From positions 12,661,832 to 12,725,831 of the forward strand of contig OZ038458.1 of assembly GCA_964036195.1 (NCBI GenBank): a stretch of DNA of 64,000 nucleotides, read 5' to 3'. This document shows, in pieces, positions 45,101 through 55,204 of the stretch. The position numbers and the translations under genes were made by a program. Position 1 is the first letter of the stretch; each line of letters opens with the position of its first letter. This DNA is from Sphaerolaimus hirsutus (taxonomy: Eukaryota; Nematoda; Chromadorea; Monhysterida; Sphaerolaimidae). The notes beneath the pieces are model-generated. The model was not told where the DNA came from. It worked only from the letters and a program-made list of their open reading frames with translations, and did no database searches.

Positions 45101-48100
45101 TGTCTCTCAAACTCACTAATTTTCAAACTTTTAACCATCAAATTCACCATAGCTAATGTGTTTTTGTCTATGTTTATGCTATTTTGTCCCTATGATGCTT
45201 TTCTCACCTTTTTTTTCCTTTTCATCCTGAAAAAAGCCTATAAAGAAATACGTTTTCTGTACTCACATATTTTCAAAAAGTATGTGAGTATACCCAGTGT
45301 TGCAAAAAGGTATTTATGTTTACCCAAAATACCCCATTATTCAGGTATTTATATTTGTGTTTATGTTTACGCTTTCCAAAAATACCATTTCATTTTGTTA
45401 CGTTTTCCTGGCACAATTATCAGAGAAAATTAAAAAAATATGTTACATGGAACCGTATTTTATGACAAACGTAGTGTGTAATGATGAGTTCAACATGCTT
45501 TAACGTGAAGAGAGTGCCAATTTCGCAAGTGGAGGCACATGTTTAAAATTTCACTGACTTTCGATTTTTTTTCAATTGAAGCCCTTCAATTAAATGAAGC
45601 CCATTTATTTCACAAAATACCGAAATAAACCTGTAAACAAATGTGTGGGCCACATTTTTGCGTGGGATGGGAACTGGGGTGTCTATTGGATTCTTAAAAT
45701 TTCAACCATTTTTAATCAGCACATTTAGAATGGCATTCAACCCCGCTGGAAAATCACTTTTAAAATATTATTCTGTCATCTAAAATTATAAAAATGTGAC
45801 AACAGCGCATTTCCCGTATTTCCTCGAAATACCCCCTCGTTCAACCCCCCTCAAAATTTCCATTCTGAAAAAATAAACCTCCTGGGGGTAATTCGAGGAA
45901 ATACGGTAAAGGAACATAAAGTGTCAAAGTTAAAGTAAGGTTCAGTTATAAAATTTTTTCTTTTTTTTGTTTTGATTGACATTTTACATGACATTTGACA
46001 CTTTACTTTACACTTTACAGCGCTCGGGACCGGCACCTTCCAGTAACTATTCAATATACCAAACCCATCATTCTAAATTTAAGAAATATGTAAGCAGATA
46101 ATGTCGAATGAGATCAAAGGAACATCTATAATATTGTAAAAACTGTGAAAACTTCTTCTCTGACAGCACTCGATAAAATTTTTACTTTTATGTTTTATTT
46201 TATGTTTTCCTAGGTATTTTAAAAATACCCTACGTTTTAGTATTTATACTTCTGAATTCTAAAAGGTATTTACATTTATGTTTACATTTTCCAAAAATAC
46301 CTGTATTGTAACAACACTGAGTATACCAGTATTTTTTAGGGGTAACGTACATGTGTTTACACAGTAATTAAGTATCTGTACTTATCGAGTAAACATAAAC
46401 ACGTTTTTACAACTATGGTAAGGTGATGGAAAAGCGCAAGAAAAAAGGGCGCCAAGCGCCAATGGCGCCATGGCACCATTCCTCATAAGAGCGCCAGGTG
46501 CCAAGGGCACCACGGAAAGGGCGCCATTCTGAAACAAAGCGCCAGGCGCCAGGGACCACAGGAAAAGGGCGCCAAGCGCCACTTGCGCCATGGCGCAGCG
46601 CGCTTTGGCGCCCTTAAATGGCGCCAGCGCCACAGGGTCAAAACACCTATAGTATACCTACAAAAACCTACTGAAAAACCCGTCCAAACATAAATTTTCC
46701 GGTTTGGATTTGGCAGTTGAAAATGTGGTATGCAGAAATTTTCAGTTTCAGTGTGTGTGGCCCCATTGTCAAATCATCTTTATATCATTATATTGTCCAA
46801 TCTTTTCACGTCGAGATGTCGTCGGATCTTTTTACGTCAACATGTCGTCGGATCTTTCTACGTCAGATAGCTGTAATTCAAAAATCTTTTTACGTCAAAA
46901 CTTTTCGCGTCAAACATTCCACGTCATCATTTCACGTTACATGCTCGAGCTCTAATTCCGGCTTTATAACCGTAGCTTACCCCTAGCGCGAATGGCGAGC
47001 ACTGCCCGGGGACTTTTCAGCCCGACCATGTACATGTATGTTTTTATCTTTGCCGTCTGAACTGTAGAAACTTCGCGATGTTTGACAACTTTTTATAGTA
47101 GGCCACAGATCCAGTTGCCAATCTACTTCAATACCGTATTTGCTTGAATAGTTCCCCCCTTGAATAATTCCCCCCTCGAATAATCCCCCCCCTGTAAGAC
47201 GAGTGAGGAAATAATAATTCCCCCCCTCGAATAATCCCCCCTTTAAAGATTTGATTAATTTGTTATACCTACCGTATTTCCTCGAAATACCCCCGGGGGG
47301 TTTATTGTTTCAGAGTGAGAATTTTGAGGGGGGGTTAAACGAGGGGGGGTATTTCGAGGAAATACGGTAATTTGAACAAAAATGGCACGTTATTGTGTTT
47401 ATGAAGCATATTTCGTGAAATGAGTTGATGGAAACATGCTTGAATATTTTGACGAAATAATAATTCCCCCCTTGAATAATTCCCCCCTCGAATAGTTCCC
47501 CCCTCAAAAATGTCTGACGAAAGAAGAATCCCCCAGGGGGATTATTCAAGCAAATACGGTATATAGCTTCAAAAATGCACCTGATTTTGACAATGCGGTG
47601 TGTTACTGTGTTCATTACCGACAAGAACGTTGTATGATGATTGATGAATATTTACCTGCATAAGTATTTATTTATACGGCTAACTTTATCTATGGAATAA
47701 TTTGGTATCGCTAGTTAGTTCGGTGAAAAGTTTATCGATACGAGTCCACGAGGATTCATCGTCCTCAACTGTGTGAATATGCACCAAAGTTGCGACGTTA
47801 TCCAAAATACCTGGGTATTTCTATTTACGTTTACGTTTTCTATAAATACCAGCATTTTCACAACTCTGGATGCACGCCATAAAAATGGCACGCGTAAAAA
47901 CTTTAAATAACTATGACCCGCAATTTTTGTAGTATTTTAATTTATTAGTTAACTGCTATATTTAAAATAAGAAAAAACTGGAAGAACAAGTGCTAACCAG
48001 CGATAGTCTGTTCGATCAAGACGCAAGACAGTCCATCGCACCGGCCCCAGTTGCAGTCGCCGGCGGCCTCCTTGCACTTGTAACAGGCGATCGCCTCCAC

Positions 48101-48190
48101 CGCCGACGTGCACATGTAGGCCAACACGATCACCGAGCACCGGTACAGCACAGTTGGCCACGACGCGCCCGGTGCAAATTGGGGCAGCAT
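39122..48190 (-). CDS. GPI-anchored Ly6/uPAR (three-finger) protein, three exons
   Basis: Exons: 47,998-48,190, 40,617-40,805 and 39,122-39,258, both joins in phase 1, 172 residues. Residues 1-33 look like a signal peptide (VIVLAYMCTSAVEA before IACYKC). The mature domain has ten cysteines (36, 39, 46, 51, 56, 75, 84, 96, 98, 103), opening with CYKC and closing with KCTCQYDFCNG, the classic Ly6 pattern of five disulfides ending in Cys-Asn. A Ser/Ala-rich linker leads to a C-terminal hydrophobic tail (HLIMILFICLFITGSFSLLIV), expected to be replaced by a GPI anchor. Such proteins act outside the cell; the insect members Quiver/Sleepless, Boudin and others modulate channels, receptors or junctions. 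Which subgroup this is cannot be told. The first intron is 7.2 kb of nested fold-back DNA; the second is about 1.36 kb. Confidence 0.85.
39997..40422. mobile_element. 426-bp near-perfect palindrome (TAAGCCGGAATTACAGC ends)
   Basis: The left arm reads inward from TAAGCCGGAATTACAGCTC and the right arm mirrors it to the end, meeting near 40,210. The arms contain 'GACGTGAAATGATGACG' and 'TTTTACGTCAAAATT' blocks. It lies in the second intron of the Ly6 gene. Relatives: 50,639-50,718, 52,455-52,908 and the inner ends of the 41-47 kb structure. Confidence 0.8.
41087..41833. mobile_element. Long inverted-repeat element inserted in the left fold-back arm
   Basis: About 195-base arms: 'AACACGTTAATATATCAGG' at the left and 'CCTGATATATTAACGTGTT' at the right, continuing through 'CTCTAGCTCCACCCACTG' and its mirror. 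It interrupts the 41,021-47,032 arm exactly after its TTATA, as the uninterrupted right arm shows. The centre (41,280-41,630) is unique and non-coding. Confidence 0.7.
42755..42965. repeat. GGCGCC/GGCACC cluster at the centre of the fold-back
   Basis: Begins TAGTGATGGAATGG and then alternates ATGGCGCC, TGGCGCCA and GGCACC-like words for about 200 bases. Open in several frames, but only as a by-product of the repeat. It belongs to the TAGTGATGG family described at 43,723, 50,054 and 60,542. Confidence 0.6.
43723..44975. mobile_element. hAT-like element (TAGTGTTGG...CCATCACTA) with GGCGCC arms
   Basis: Perfect 8-bp duplication CTCACAGG (43,715-43,722 and 44,976-44,983). Both ends consist of degenerate GGCGCC/GGCACC palindromes. 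The middle (about 44,110-44,760) is occupied by a 'CCATATTTCCTCAAAATATG'-type insertion. Confidence 0.82.
45295..46319. mobile_element. hAT-like element (CAGTGTTGCA...GTAACAACACTG)
   Basis: Perfect 8-bp duplication AGTATACC (45,287-45,294 and 46,320-46,327). The arms contain 'GGTATTTATGTTTACCC' and its mirror. Nested inside are a CCGTATTTCCTCG-ended element near 45,813-45,908 and a GTCATGTAAAATGTC-type repeat. Confidence 0.82.
46430..46640. repeat. GGCGCC-rich cluster
   Basis: Repeated 'GGGCGCCAAGCGCC' and 'GGCGCCATGGCACC' words starting after GTGATGGAAAAGCGC, the reversed end of the TAGTGATGG family. The partner end is not clear. Confidence 0.5.
47134..47560. mobile_element. TA-flanked MITE (CCGTATTTGCTTGAATA ends) with a nested copy
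   Basis: CCGTATTTGCTTGAATAG and its mirror CTATTCAAGCAAATACGG-like right end lie between TA dinucleotides (47,132-47,133 and 47,561-47,562). Nested at 47,272-47,367 is a CCGTATTTCCTCGAAATAC-ended element, again flanked by TA. TA duplications suggest mariner/Tc1-type transposition. It lies in Ly6 intron 1, next to exon 1. Confidence 0.7.
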
Positions 48191-50053
48191 GGCGCCGAGG
48201 TTCAGACTGGGGCGCCTACTTCGAATCCGGAGACATTTACTGGTACGTCCTGATTTGATTAAAACGGCACCATCTGCAAATCTTACGGTGGTTTTGATGG
48301 GCTTTTATGCCCTTCTTATTTTTAATTAGAAGTAAACAGGGAACCATATGGTGTTTTGCTATAATTCGCAAATGTCTCATGGCTTTATACACAACATACA
48401 CATCCATGAGGCATCCATGAAAGTGAATCGCTATTTAAAGTGAAAGTAGGTATACTCGGCGTACGTGATACTCTGCCCTCGCACTGATTTGTCTCGTGTT
48501 GGAAGCGTGCCAATGATTATTAAATCATGCGATTTCCGTAAAAATACGACAAAAATTCATCGATGTGAATATGTTAATGAATAACATTATAACAACAATC
48601 AATTTTTTCATCTTTTTATGAAACTCGGTCGCGTTAACCATCGTTGGCACACTTCCAGCGGGAACCACGCGTGCAGGGTGTAAAGTAACCGGAGTATAGC
48701 CAAGTTGAAGCAGAAAATATTTCTGGAGATTTCCCACGAAATAATTACTAAATACGAATGAAATCCTAAAGGGAGTTCCATGCGAGAAATTCCGAATCAA
48801 TTATGCAAACCGTTCAACTTTCGTCTATCACATCAACGAGTGGGAACTCTGCACGCGCGGGCGAAAGCGATTTCGCGCACTCCAAATTCGTTTGTCCGGG
48901 TGCGCCGGTCCCGGGGGCATCCCACTTGGGTGCCCAATTCATTTTGGGCCGCGCCGCGCGCGCTGCACTGCGCACTCGACGCAGACGCGCACTGCTCGGT
49001 CGATTGGTCAATTCCGGCCCGCCCTCGCAACAATGTGTATGAGCGCGTATATGAGTGAGTTTGTGGCGCCGTGTGCAAAATCGAGGGTGAGTCAAGTGGA
49101 CACGCTTGTATTTATGGCGATGACAAGTGGCAAATCGCGTGCGGAGTTGCCGATTGAGACTGGTAAAATACTTTTGTGACGACAAAAACATTCGAAAATA
49201 TAAAGTAGTTTTCAATGATCGCGCAGCCGCTTGAAAAAGCTTCAAAACACTGAACTTTTTAAAAGCGCACCCACATGCACTCGACGCACGCGCACCGAGC
49301 GGAAACATTTTCATTTCAAATAAATATAATAAAAGAAGAATTATGGTCTCCGGCGGCGCGGCCTCCTATTTGGACGGGAGAAACGGCGGCTTTATTTCAT
49401 AGCTGAAAGAAAGACCAAAGTCATGATGACAAAACGACCGCCCGGTCCGCTGACGTGCATCTATATAGATTAATAAAGCAGTGTTGTGCGCTGTGCGCCG
49501 CGCCGCAAATAGCGAGCCGAGTTGCATTGGAATTGCGTGGAATCTCGACTGAAAGGGCTCGCATTTGTTCAGGGCACGCGTAAACAGCGCCGACGCGCCC
49601 ACCCGGCGGACAATGCGAAAAAGAAATTCAATTGAAATAACCATTGATGTGGCATGGTTTTTTACGTTGGGTGTGAATGAGGACAAAAATTTCAACCTTT
49701 GTATTTAGTTGTGATTAATTAAGTATTAATTATCACGGATAAGAATGAGTTCTACGGACAACATGTTCGTATAACCGGCGGACATCATTCATGCTTAGTA
49801 TGGAAACCAACCATAACCCATCTGAATAACGAACCAAAAATTACACAGTTTTTTTCGTTTTGTTATACAATATTTCGTTTTTATAATGGAAAAATTAATT
49901 TCGAAATTTATCACAAGATTTTATTCATTAAATTATGGTAGCATTCTGCACATATTCTTTGCGGTCCGCCGAGTATAACAACTCAGTTGTTTTCGAACTG
50001 CTATACACCTGACTGCAGCTACTTTAGCTACTTCTGATAATTCAAATCAATAC
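48191..50053. other. Upstream flank of the Ly6 gene, no gene supported
   Basis: The frame of Ly6 exon 1 stays open a short way upstream, so a further 5' exon is possible. 48,840-49,080 is GC-rich, and 49,250-49,700 contains open frames on the - strand with no recognisable product. Promoter or untranslated exons of the Ly6 gene may be here. Confidence 0.35.
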
Positions 50054-51088
50054 TAGTGATGGTAACGGCACCGGGAAATATGGCACCGCACCGCACCGCA
50101 CCAGCACAGGTGTCATTCCTTAGAAAAGGCACCTGGCATATTTGGCACCGGGAAAAAAAATAGCACCGCACCGGCACCGGTGCCATTCCCAAAAAATGGC
50201 ATTGGCACTGAGGGGCACTGGCTTGTTGCTAGTGCTAGCACCTAAAGGCACCGCATCGGGCTGGAGTTTCCGAAGTTTTTATTGGCTAGTTTTCAGTGGC
50301 CAGACATCAAAACTGCATATTTCCAGCAATTCTCTACTTATTTTAATGGTTGAGGCCTTAAAATAATCAGAGTGTTGTGTTGATCCAATCAGAATGATCA
50401 CAAAATAGCTTGTATATTTAATTCACTCCAATACACATACCTAGTCACCATTGTCTACTGACCAGAGTCGACTCCATACAGAGTTTTATATTTTGTCACA
50501 AATTGACAACAAATCATGAATAAATTATTAATTGGTCTAAAATCAAATGAAGACTAATTGATTTTACTAGACAGTGGTGAAAGGTGATTTTACTAATAAA
50601 AGGTGAAATTTAAGCCATTTGAAATTTAAGTGAACATTTAAGTCGGAGTTACAGCATAACGATACATGTATTTGTCGCTTCACCTTCTATTTATCGTTAT
50701 GCTGTAACTCCGGCTTTATGATTAAAAATACTACACAATTCTTGGTACCCTCTTCAGCTGGGGATTTCACAGTATAGATTATATTTCACAGTTTATTTTA
50801 TGGTAGTTTTTTTTCTCCAAAACAGACTAAAACAGTTGGATATATTGCTATTTTTATAAAATGTGAACAAGCACCTGATGTGGACAAACTTTTACCACCC
50901 ATGAACACTTGGCTGATGCTTTTCCTGGTGCCTTTTACTTAGGCCCTGGTGCTAGCACCTAAAGGCACCCTCTCAAAAGGGCACCGCACCGCACCGGTGC
51001 TATTCTGATAAAATGGCACCAGCACAGCACCTCTGAAAATGGCATCGGCACCGCACCAGCACCGGTGCCCCGTTCCTTTCCATCACTA
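50054..51088. mobile_element. hAT-like element (TAGTGATGG...CCATCACTA) with GGCACCG arms
   Basis: Flanks ATCAATAC (50,046-50,053) and ATCGATAC (51,089-51,096), an 8-bp duplication with one change. The arms (50,054-50,240 and 50,930-51,088) are runs of GGCACCGCACCGGTGCC-like words. Nested at 50,639-50,718 is an 80-bp palindrome with AAGTCGGAGTTACAGC ends. Confidence 0.8.
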
Positions 51089-51450
51089 ATCGATACTACT
51101 TGCGCTGCAGTGCACAATAAAACACACCCACTGTTAATTTAGCGCAACTCTGGCGAGCGCAAAAAAGTTAATGCGAAAAGCAGCCACGGTGAACGATGGT
51201 GAATTTCCGAACCGAATCATAACAATGATTCCCATTGATTTCAAGCAGTAATCATGGTAAAATACTATCACGCGCGCGTGCGGCTGCCCTATTCGACGTT
51301 GTTGCAGTCGAATGCCGTCAGTTGAATGCTTCCGTGAGGTCAGCCCATCGGACCGCAGCGAGAACACAATAAATAAATGCAAGGCGCGGCTTGGGCCTCC
51401 GCTGTTCATTTATGCAAATTATAACCGGGATTTGGTCGTATTTTACTTAC

Positions 51451-51591
51451 CGTAGGTAGTCAGGCTGCACAGATACAACTTCTTGAGCACATTGGCGGGA
51501 AGACCGTAAATATGATTTTTGTCGTGAAAACGCGTGCGGCGATGCAAAATGCCAGCCAGCAAAATTTCACGCACACTATTATAGTTTGATC
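51451..51591 (-). CDS. Orphan candidate exon, protein unknown
   Basis: On the - strand, a TTTACATAG acceptor-like site precedes 141 bases open in one frame, ending at a consensus GTAAGT donor. The frame reads 'SVREILLAGILHRRTRF' and later 'IYGLPANVLKKLYLCSLTTY', a compositionally normal protein unlike the repeats around it. I do not recognise the family and found no joining exon on either side. A hAT-like element (51,604-52,440) is inserted 12 bases beyond the presumed acceptor. It could be a coding exon of a gene running to lower coordinates, a 5' untranslated exon of the Ly6 gene 3 kb away, or chance. Confidence 0.35.
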
Positions 51592-51603
51592 CTATGTAAA
51601 TAT

Positions 51604-52440
51604 CATAGTTGTTAAAACGTATTTACTTTTACTCGATAAATACGTATACACAAGTAGAGAGTAAATACGTTTACGTTTCCTCCGAAAAAAGTTTCGGTAC
51701 TCGCTTTTACGTATACTCTTTGAAAGTACTGGAGTACAGAAAACGTATTTAAGATCATATGTCATATACCGTATTTGCTTGAATAATGCCCCTGGGGGAT
51801 TATTATTTGTCAGACATTTTTGAGGGGGGAACTATTCGAGGGGGGAATTATTCAAGGGGGATTATTATCTCGAAATTTTAAGCATGTTTCCATCAACTCA
51901 TTTACTGAAACATGCCTTATAAACACAATAACGTGCCATTTTCGTTAAAATTAGGTAAAATAGAACAAATTAATCAAATCTTTAAAGGGGGGATTATTCG
52001 AGGGGGGAATTATTATTTCCTCACATGTCTTACAGGGGGAAGGGTCATTCGAGGGAGGGAATTATTCAAGGGGGGAACTATTCAAGCAAATACAGTAGAT
52101 TTTTAAAGGCAAGGAAGGGAAAAAAGGGGCAAAAACAGGCTAAAAACATCGGAAACTAGTCGAAAATGGGTATAGAACCAAATATATAGTCAAAAATAGC
52201 ATAAAATAGGCAAAAAGTTACGAAAATTTGTGATTTTGAGCAAAAATTTTGGCGACATTTCTCAAAAGTACTCACGTTTACGTTTTCTGATGGGAAGAGT
52301 ACGTTTACTCATGTTACTCATGAGTAAAAAAGTTTAAAAAATTACTTTACGTTTTCTGTACTCAGGAGGTGAGTAAAAAATAAATACTTTACGTTTACGT
52401 ATAGGTACTTTAAAAAAAATCGGTACTTTTAACAACTCTG
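51604..52440. mobile_element. hAT-like element (CATAGTTGTTA...TAACAACTCTG) with a nested TA element
   Basis: Perfect 8-bp duplication GTAAATAT (51,596-51,603 and 52,441-52,448). A CCGTATTTGCTTGAATAA-ended element flanked by TA occupies 51,769-52,095. The arms are ACGTTTAC/GTAAACGT mixtures, as in 33,315-33,788. Confidence 0.85.
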
Positions 52441-52454
52441 GTAAATATATTTCT

Positions 52455-52908
52455 TAAGCCGGAGTAACAACACAACAACAAATAGGAGGTGAAACGACAA
52501 ATAAAACATCACCAAATATTCATAATTTTCACGTTTTCAAGTTTTTTTTATCCAAAATTCATATTCAATACTCCATTTTTTGTAAAAAGTTATCACGTGC
52601 GAGATGTTAAATTCGAATTTGAATGAAAAACGTTGCATGAAAAATGGTCCATCGACAAATCAATTTCACAGCAATTTTCCGGCGGTCATTTGCATGCAAC
52701 CGTGAAATTTATTTTTCGACGGACAATTTTTCATCAATCGTTTTTCTTTCAAATTCGAATTTTACATATCGCACATAATAAATTTGTGCAAAAAATTGAG
52801 TATTGAACATGAATTTTGAGGAAGAAAAAACTTAAAAACGAGAAAAAAAATTTCGGTGACTTTTTATATCACCTTTTATTTATCGTTGTGCTGTAACTCC
52901 GGCTTTAA
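52455..52908. mobile_element. 454-bp palindromic element (TTAAGCCGGAGTAACA ends)
   Basis: TTAAGCCGGAGTAACA at the left is mirrored by TGTAACTCCGGCTTTAA at the right, and the arms pair inward through 'TTCGAATTTGAATGAAAAACG' (split around 52,612) to a centre near 52,680. Same family as 39,997-40,422. Confidence 0.75.
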
Positions 52909-53815
52909 CTTTAGAGGTATCACATCGATATCGATACTGATGAATCACGAGTTTAGGATGTCGTACAGCAGAACAAAATAGGTATACCTAGGTATGTATT
53001 TTTCTGCATTCTAAATACACACACATAATTTAAATGAATTATTCAAATAGGTCTATTGATTATACAGTATATCGTCCAATAAGTTTCCGGGGAATTTTTT
53101 GAGGGGGGAGTTTTTCGAGAGGTGAGTTATCCGATGGGAGGAGCTACTTTTTCGTCAGAATATTCAGGAAAATTTATCAATTGATTTGTTGTGAGAACAG
53201 GTCAAATGAAATACAGATGCAATAGGTAAAAATTATTTTGTGTTTATCGTTGCATATGCTGCACTGCATTTGCATTCGATGAAACAGACCATGGCTTTTT
53301 GGTCTCTCTCTCTTTTTCATCTAGGTAATTTTTTAATGTGACACCACTAGACATCAAAACTGATTTTGCGGGATCGATCATGGAGGGGGATTTTTTCGAG
53401 GGGGTTACCACCCTGTCGCTACCATCATTCAAGTTTAACACTGCGAAAACAAGTGCCCATGTGCGTCATTGTATTATCATTCCTACATAAAATTGGGTTA
53501 GCATATCATCGAATGGGAGAAATACAGTAATACGGGAATTGTGTAGAATCAGAGCCTACAAGGGGCGTTATCACCTTGATTTGAAATATCCTTTGTGCAA
53601 TAAAATGCACACGACGGCTGCAAAAACGCAATAACTATAGCACTTTATGGACGCTTTTTGAAAAACTTTTGTAACACCCTCCCCCCAACAGACGACAAGA
53701 AAAGCAGAAGCAACCCTCAGAATATTTTCCAACACACGCACGCGCAGTGCTCAAACGGGACAAGTGCTCCCAGTCCCACTCCTGGGATCGAGAGTACAGG
53801 GAGTATTTATCTGGT
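52909..53815. other. Intergenic with CGTATTTGCTCG-type fragments
   Basis: 53,065-53,160 and 53,385-53,540 carry 'GGGGGAGTTTTTCGAG'-like pieces of the CCGTATTTGCTCG family. No gene seen. Confidence 0.4.
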
Positions 53816-54012
53816 GCCAGTCCCGCAAGTGGAGAAGTGAGAAGTAAAATGGCAATAGCGAAGTGAAATGGCAAGTAAAATGGAAAAAGCGAAGAAAAAA
53901 GAGTAATTATTACACTTTGCTTTTGCCATTTTACTTCTCAATTCACTTCGCTTTTGCCATTTCACTTCGCTTTTGTCGTTTTATTTGTAACTTCCCCACT
54001 TGCGGAACTGGC
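53816..54012. mobile_element. Inverted-repeat element (GCCAGTCCCGCAAGTGG ends)
   Basis: GCCAGTCCCGCAAGTGGAG is mirrored by CCACTTGCGGAACTGGC. The inner part repeats 'AGTGAAATGGCAA' and its mirror. A relative of the element in VAC14 intron 9 (4,135-4,350). Confidence 0.7.
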
Positions 54013-54329
54013 CCCTGGTCAGAGTAAAAATACGGGTGCCAGTTTCGAACATATCCTCGGTGCCAATGAAACGCTATCAAAGTGAATTACGAATTCGAAA
54101 ATTAAGAACGTTCGCAGCAGCAGAAATTCAGTTCCGTATCAAAATGATGATGTGAATTGCCACCAGCCTTGTGCCATTACGCATGTAAACCCATTACGCA
54201 TCTAGAACTATACTGCTGAAAATATGCAATCAAACATCTGACCTAGTGATTTTAAAGGTAAAAATCTTGATGTAAAGTATGAAAATTAGTGACTTTGGGT
54301 GATAATTAGGGTAAAATTGCTCAAAAGTG

Positions 54330-54790
54330 ATCCAGACAGCCAGATAGCTAGGCACTTTGCTTAGGGGGGTTCTGTTCAGGGAAAAGTAACCAAAAATATT
54401 TGCCTCTGGTTTAGATAGATAGCTCGGTAGTTTGGGGTGGGGAACCCGCCACCTTTCTTACCCCTGCGGATATAATGTGTCTATAATGGATGTAGATGCG
54501 TAATGAGTTTACATGCATAATAGACCTAACCCATTGCCAGCACATTTCAGAAGGATTTAAAGAAGCATGTTAGGACGTTGATTCTAGCCGCGCAAACTAA
54601 TACAACATTTTAATATGGGACATCAGAAATCGGTTTTAAAAACATTTTAGTTTACTAGAATGAATTAGCCTTGATCACCGTCAACAGTGGTTGACAGATT
54701 CCTCATTCTGGTTAATTCAAATGCGTTCAAAACAAATTTACGAGTTTCCCAAATTTCGGTGGTTTACTAGTGTGTGCAACGCCCCTGTGG
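54330..54790. mobile_element. Fragments of two MITE families
   Basis: 54,330-54,470 carries the GATA-run end of the CAGGGGT family ('TAGATAGATAGCTCGG', 'TTACCCCTG'). 54,585-54,785 resembles the Harbinger-type MITE at 38,514 ('AATTCAAATGCGTTC', 'ACTAGTGTGTGCAA') but with decayed ends. Confidence 0.45.
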
Positions 54791-55204
54791 AGTTTTTTGG
54801 CTGATTAATTGTCAGGTGGAAGGTTGATTGGCATCGTGACAGCTTAGCTTCATTATCTATTTATTTTTCCAACGGGATTGATAATTGAGGAGTTTGATTC
54901 CGAAACCCGTTATCTGCACGTTTTTGGGTTTTTTGAAAATCGCATTTGAAACTTTGACATTGGCCCGCGCGGGCATGCTTCAAGTGACAACGCTTGCCCG
55001 AAACTTTTTGAAAAGTTCATGAATTTCTCTACATTTTCCATATTTACAACCCTCTGGCCGGGGTATATACCTAGAGTTATGATGATTTGTTTGACCTCAC
55101 ATCAGCATAAATGCATGCAGATAACGGGTTTCGGGTGCAAACTTTCACCTGAGTGCCAATAGCCACATGTAAATAACGAGTTTCGGGTGCAAACTTTCAA
55201 CTGA

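Larger units (their letters stand above)
41021..47032. mobile_element. 6-kb fold-back structure inside intron 1 of the Ly6 gene
   Basis: About 70 bases at 41,021-41,091 (starting TACATGGTCGGGCTGAAAAG) recur reversed at 46,962-47,032 with only a few mismatches. Inside them, 'GCGGGAATTAGAGCTC' (41,834) faces 'GAGCTCTAATTCCGGC' (46,945). Further in, 42,375-42,720 faces 43,087-43,420 as arms of about 340 bases. Between these are 'ACGTCAAACATTTTACGTC'-type repeats and later insertions (41,087-41,833, 43,723-44,975, 45,295-46,319). No transposase was seen. Confidence 0.7.

Noticed and set aside
48814-49314. 166-codon minus-strand frame upstream of the Ly6 gene
   Set aside because: Arg/Ala-rich product typical of a non-coding GC-rich patch, with competing frames on both strands and no homology recognised.
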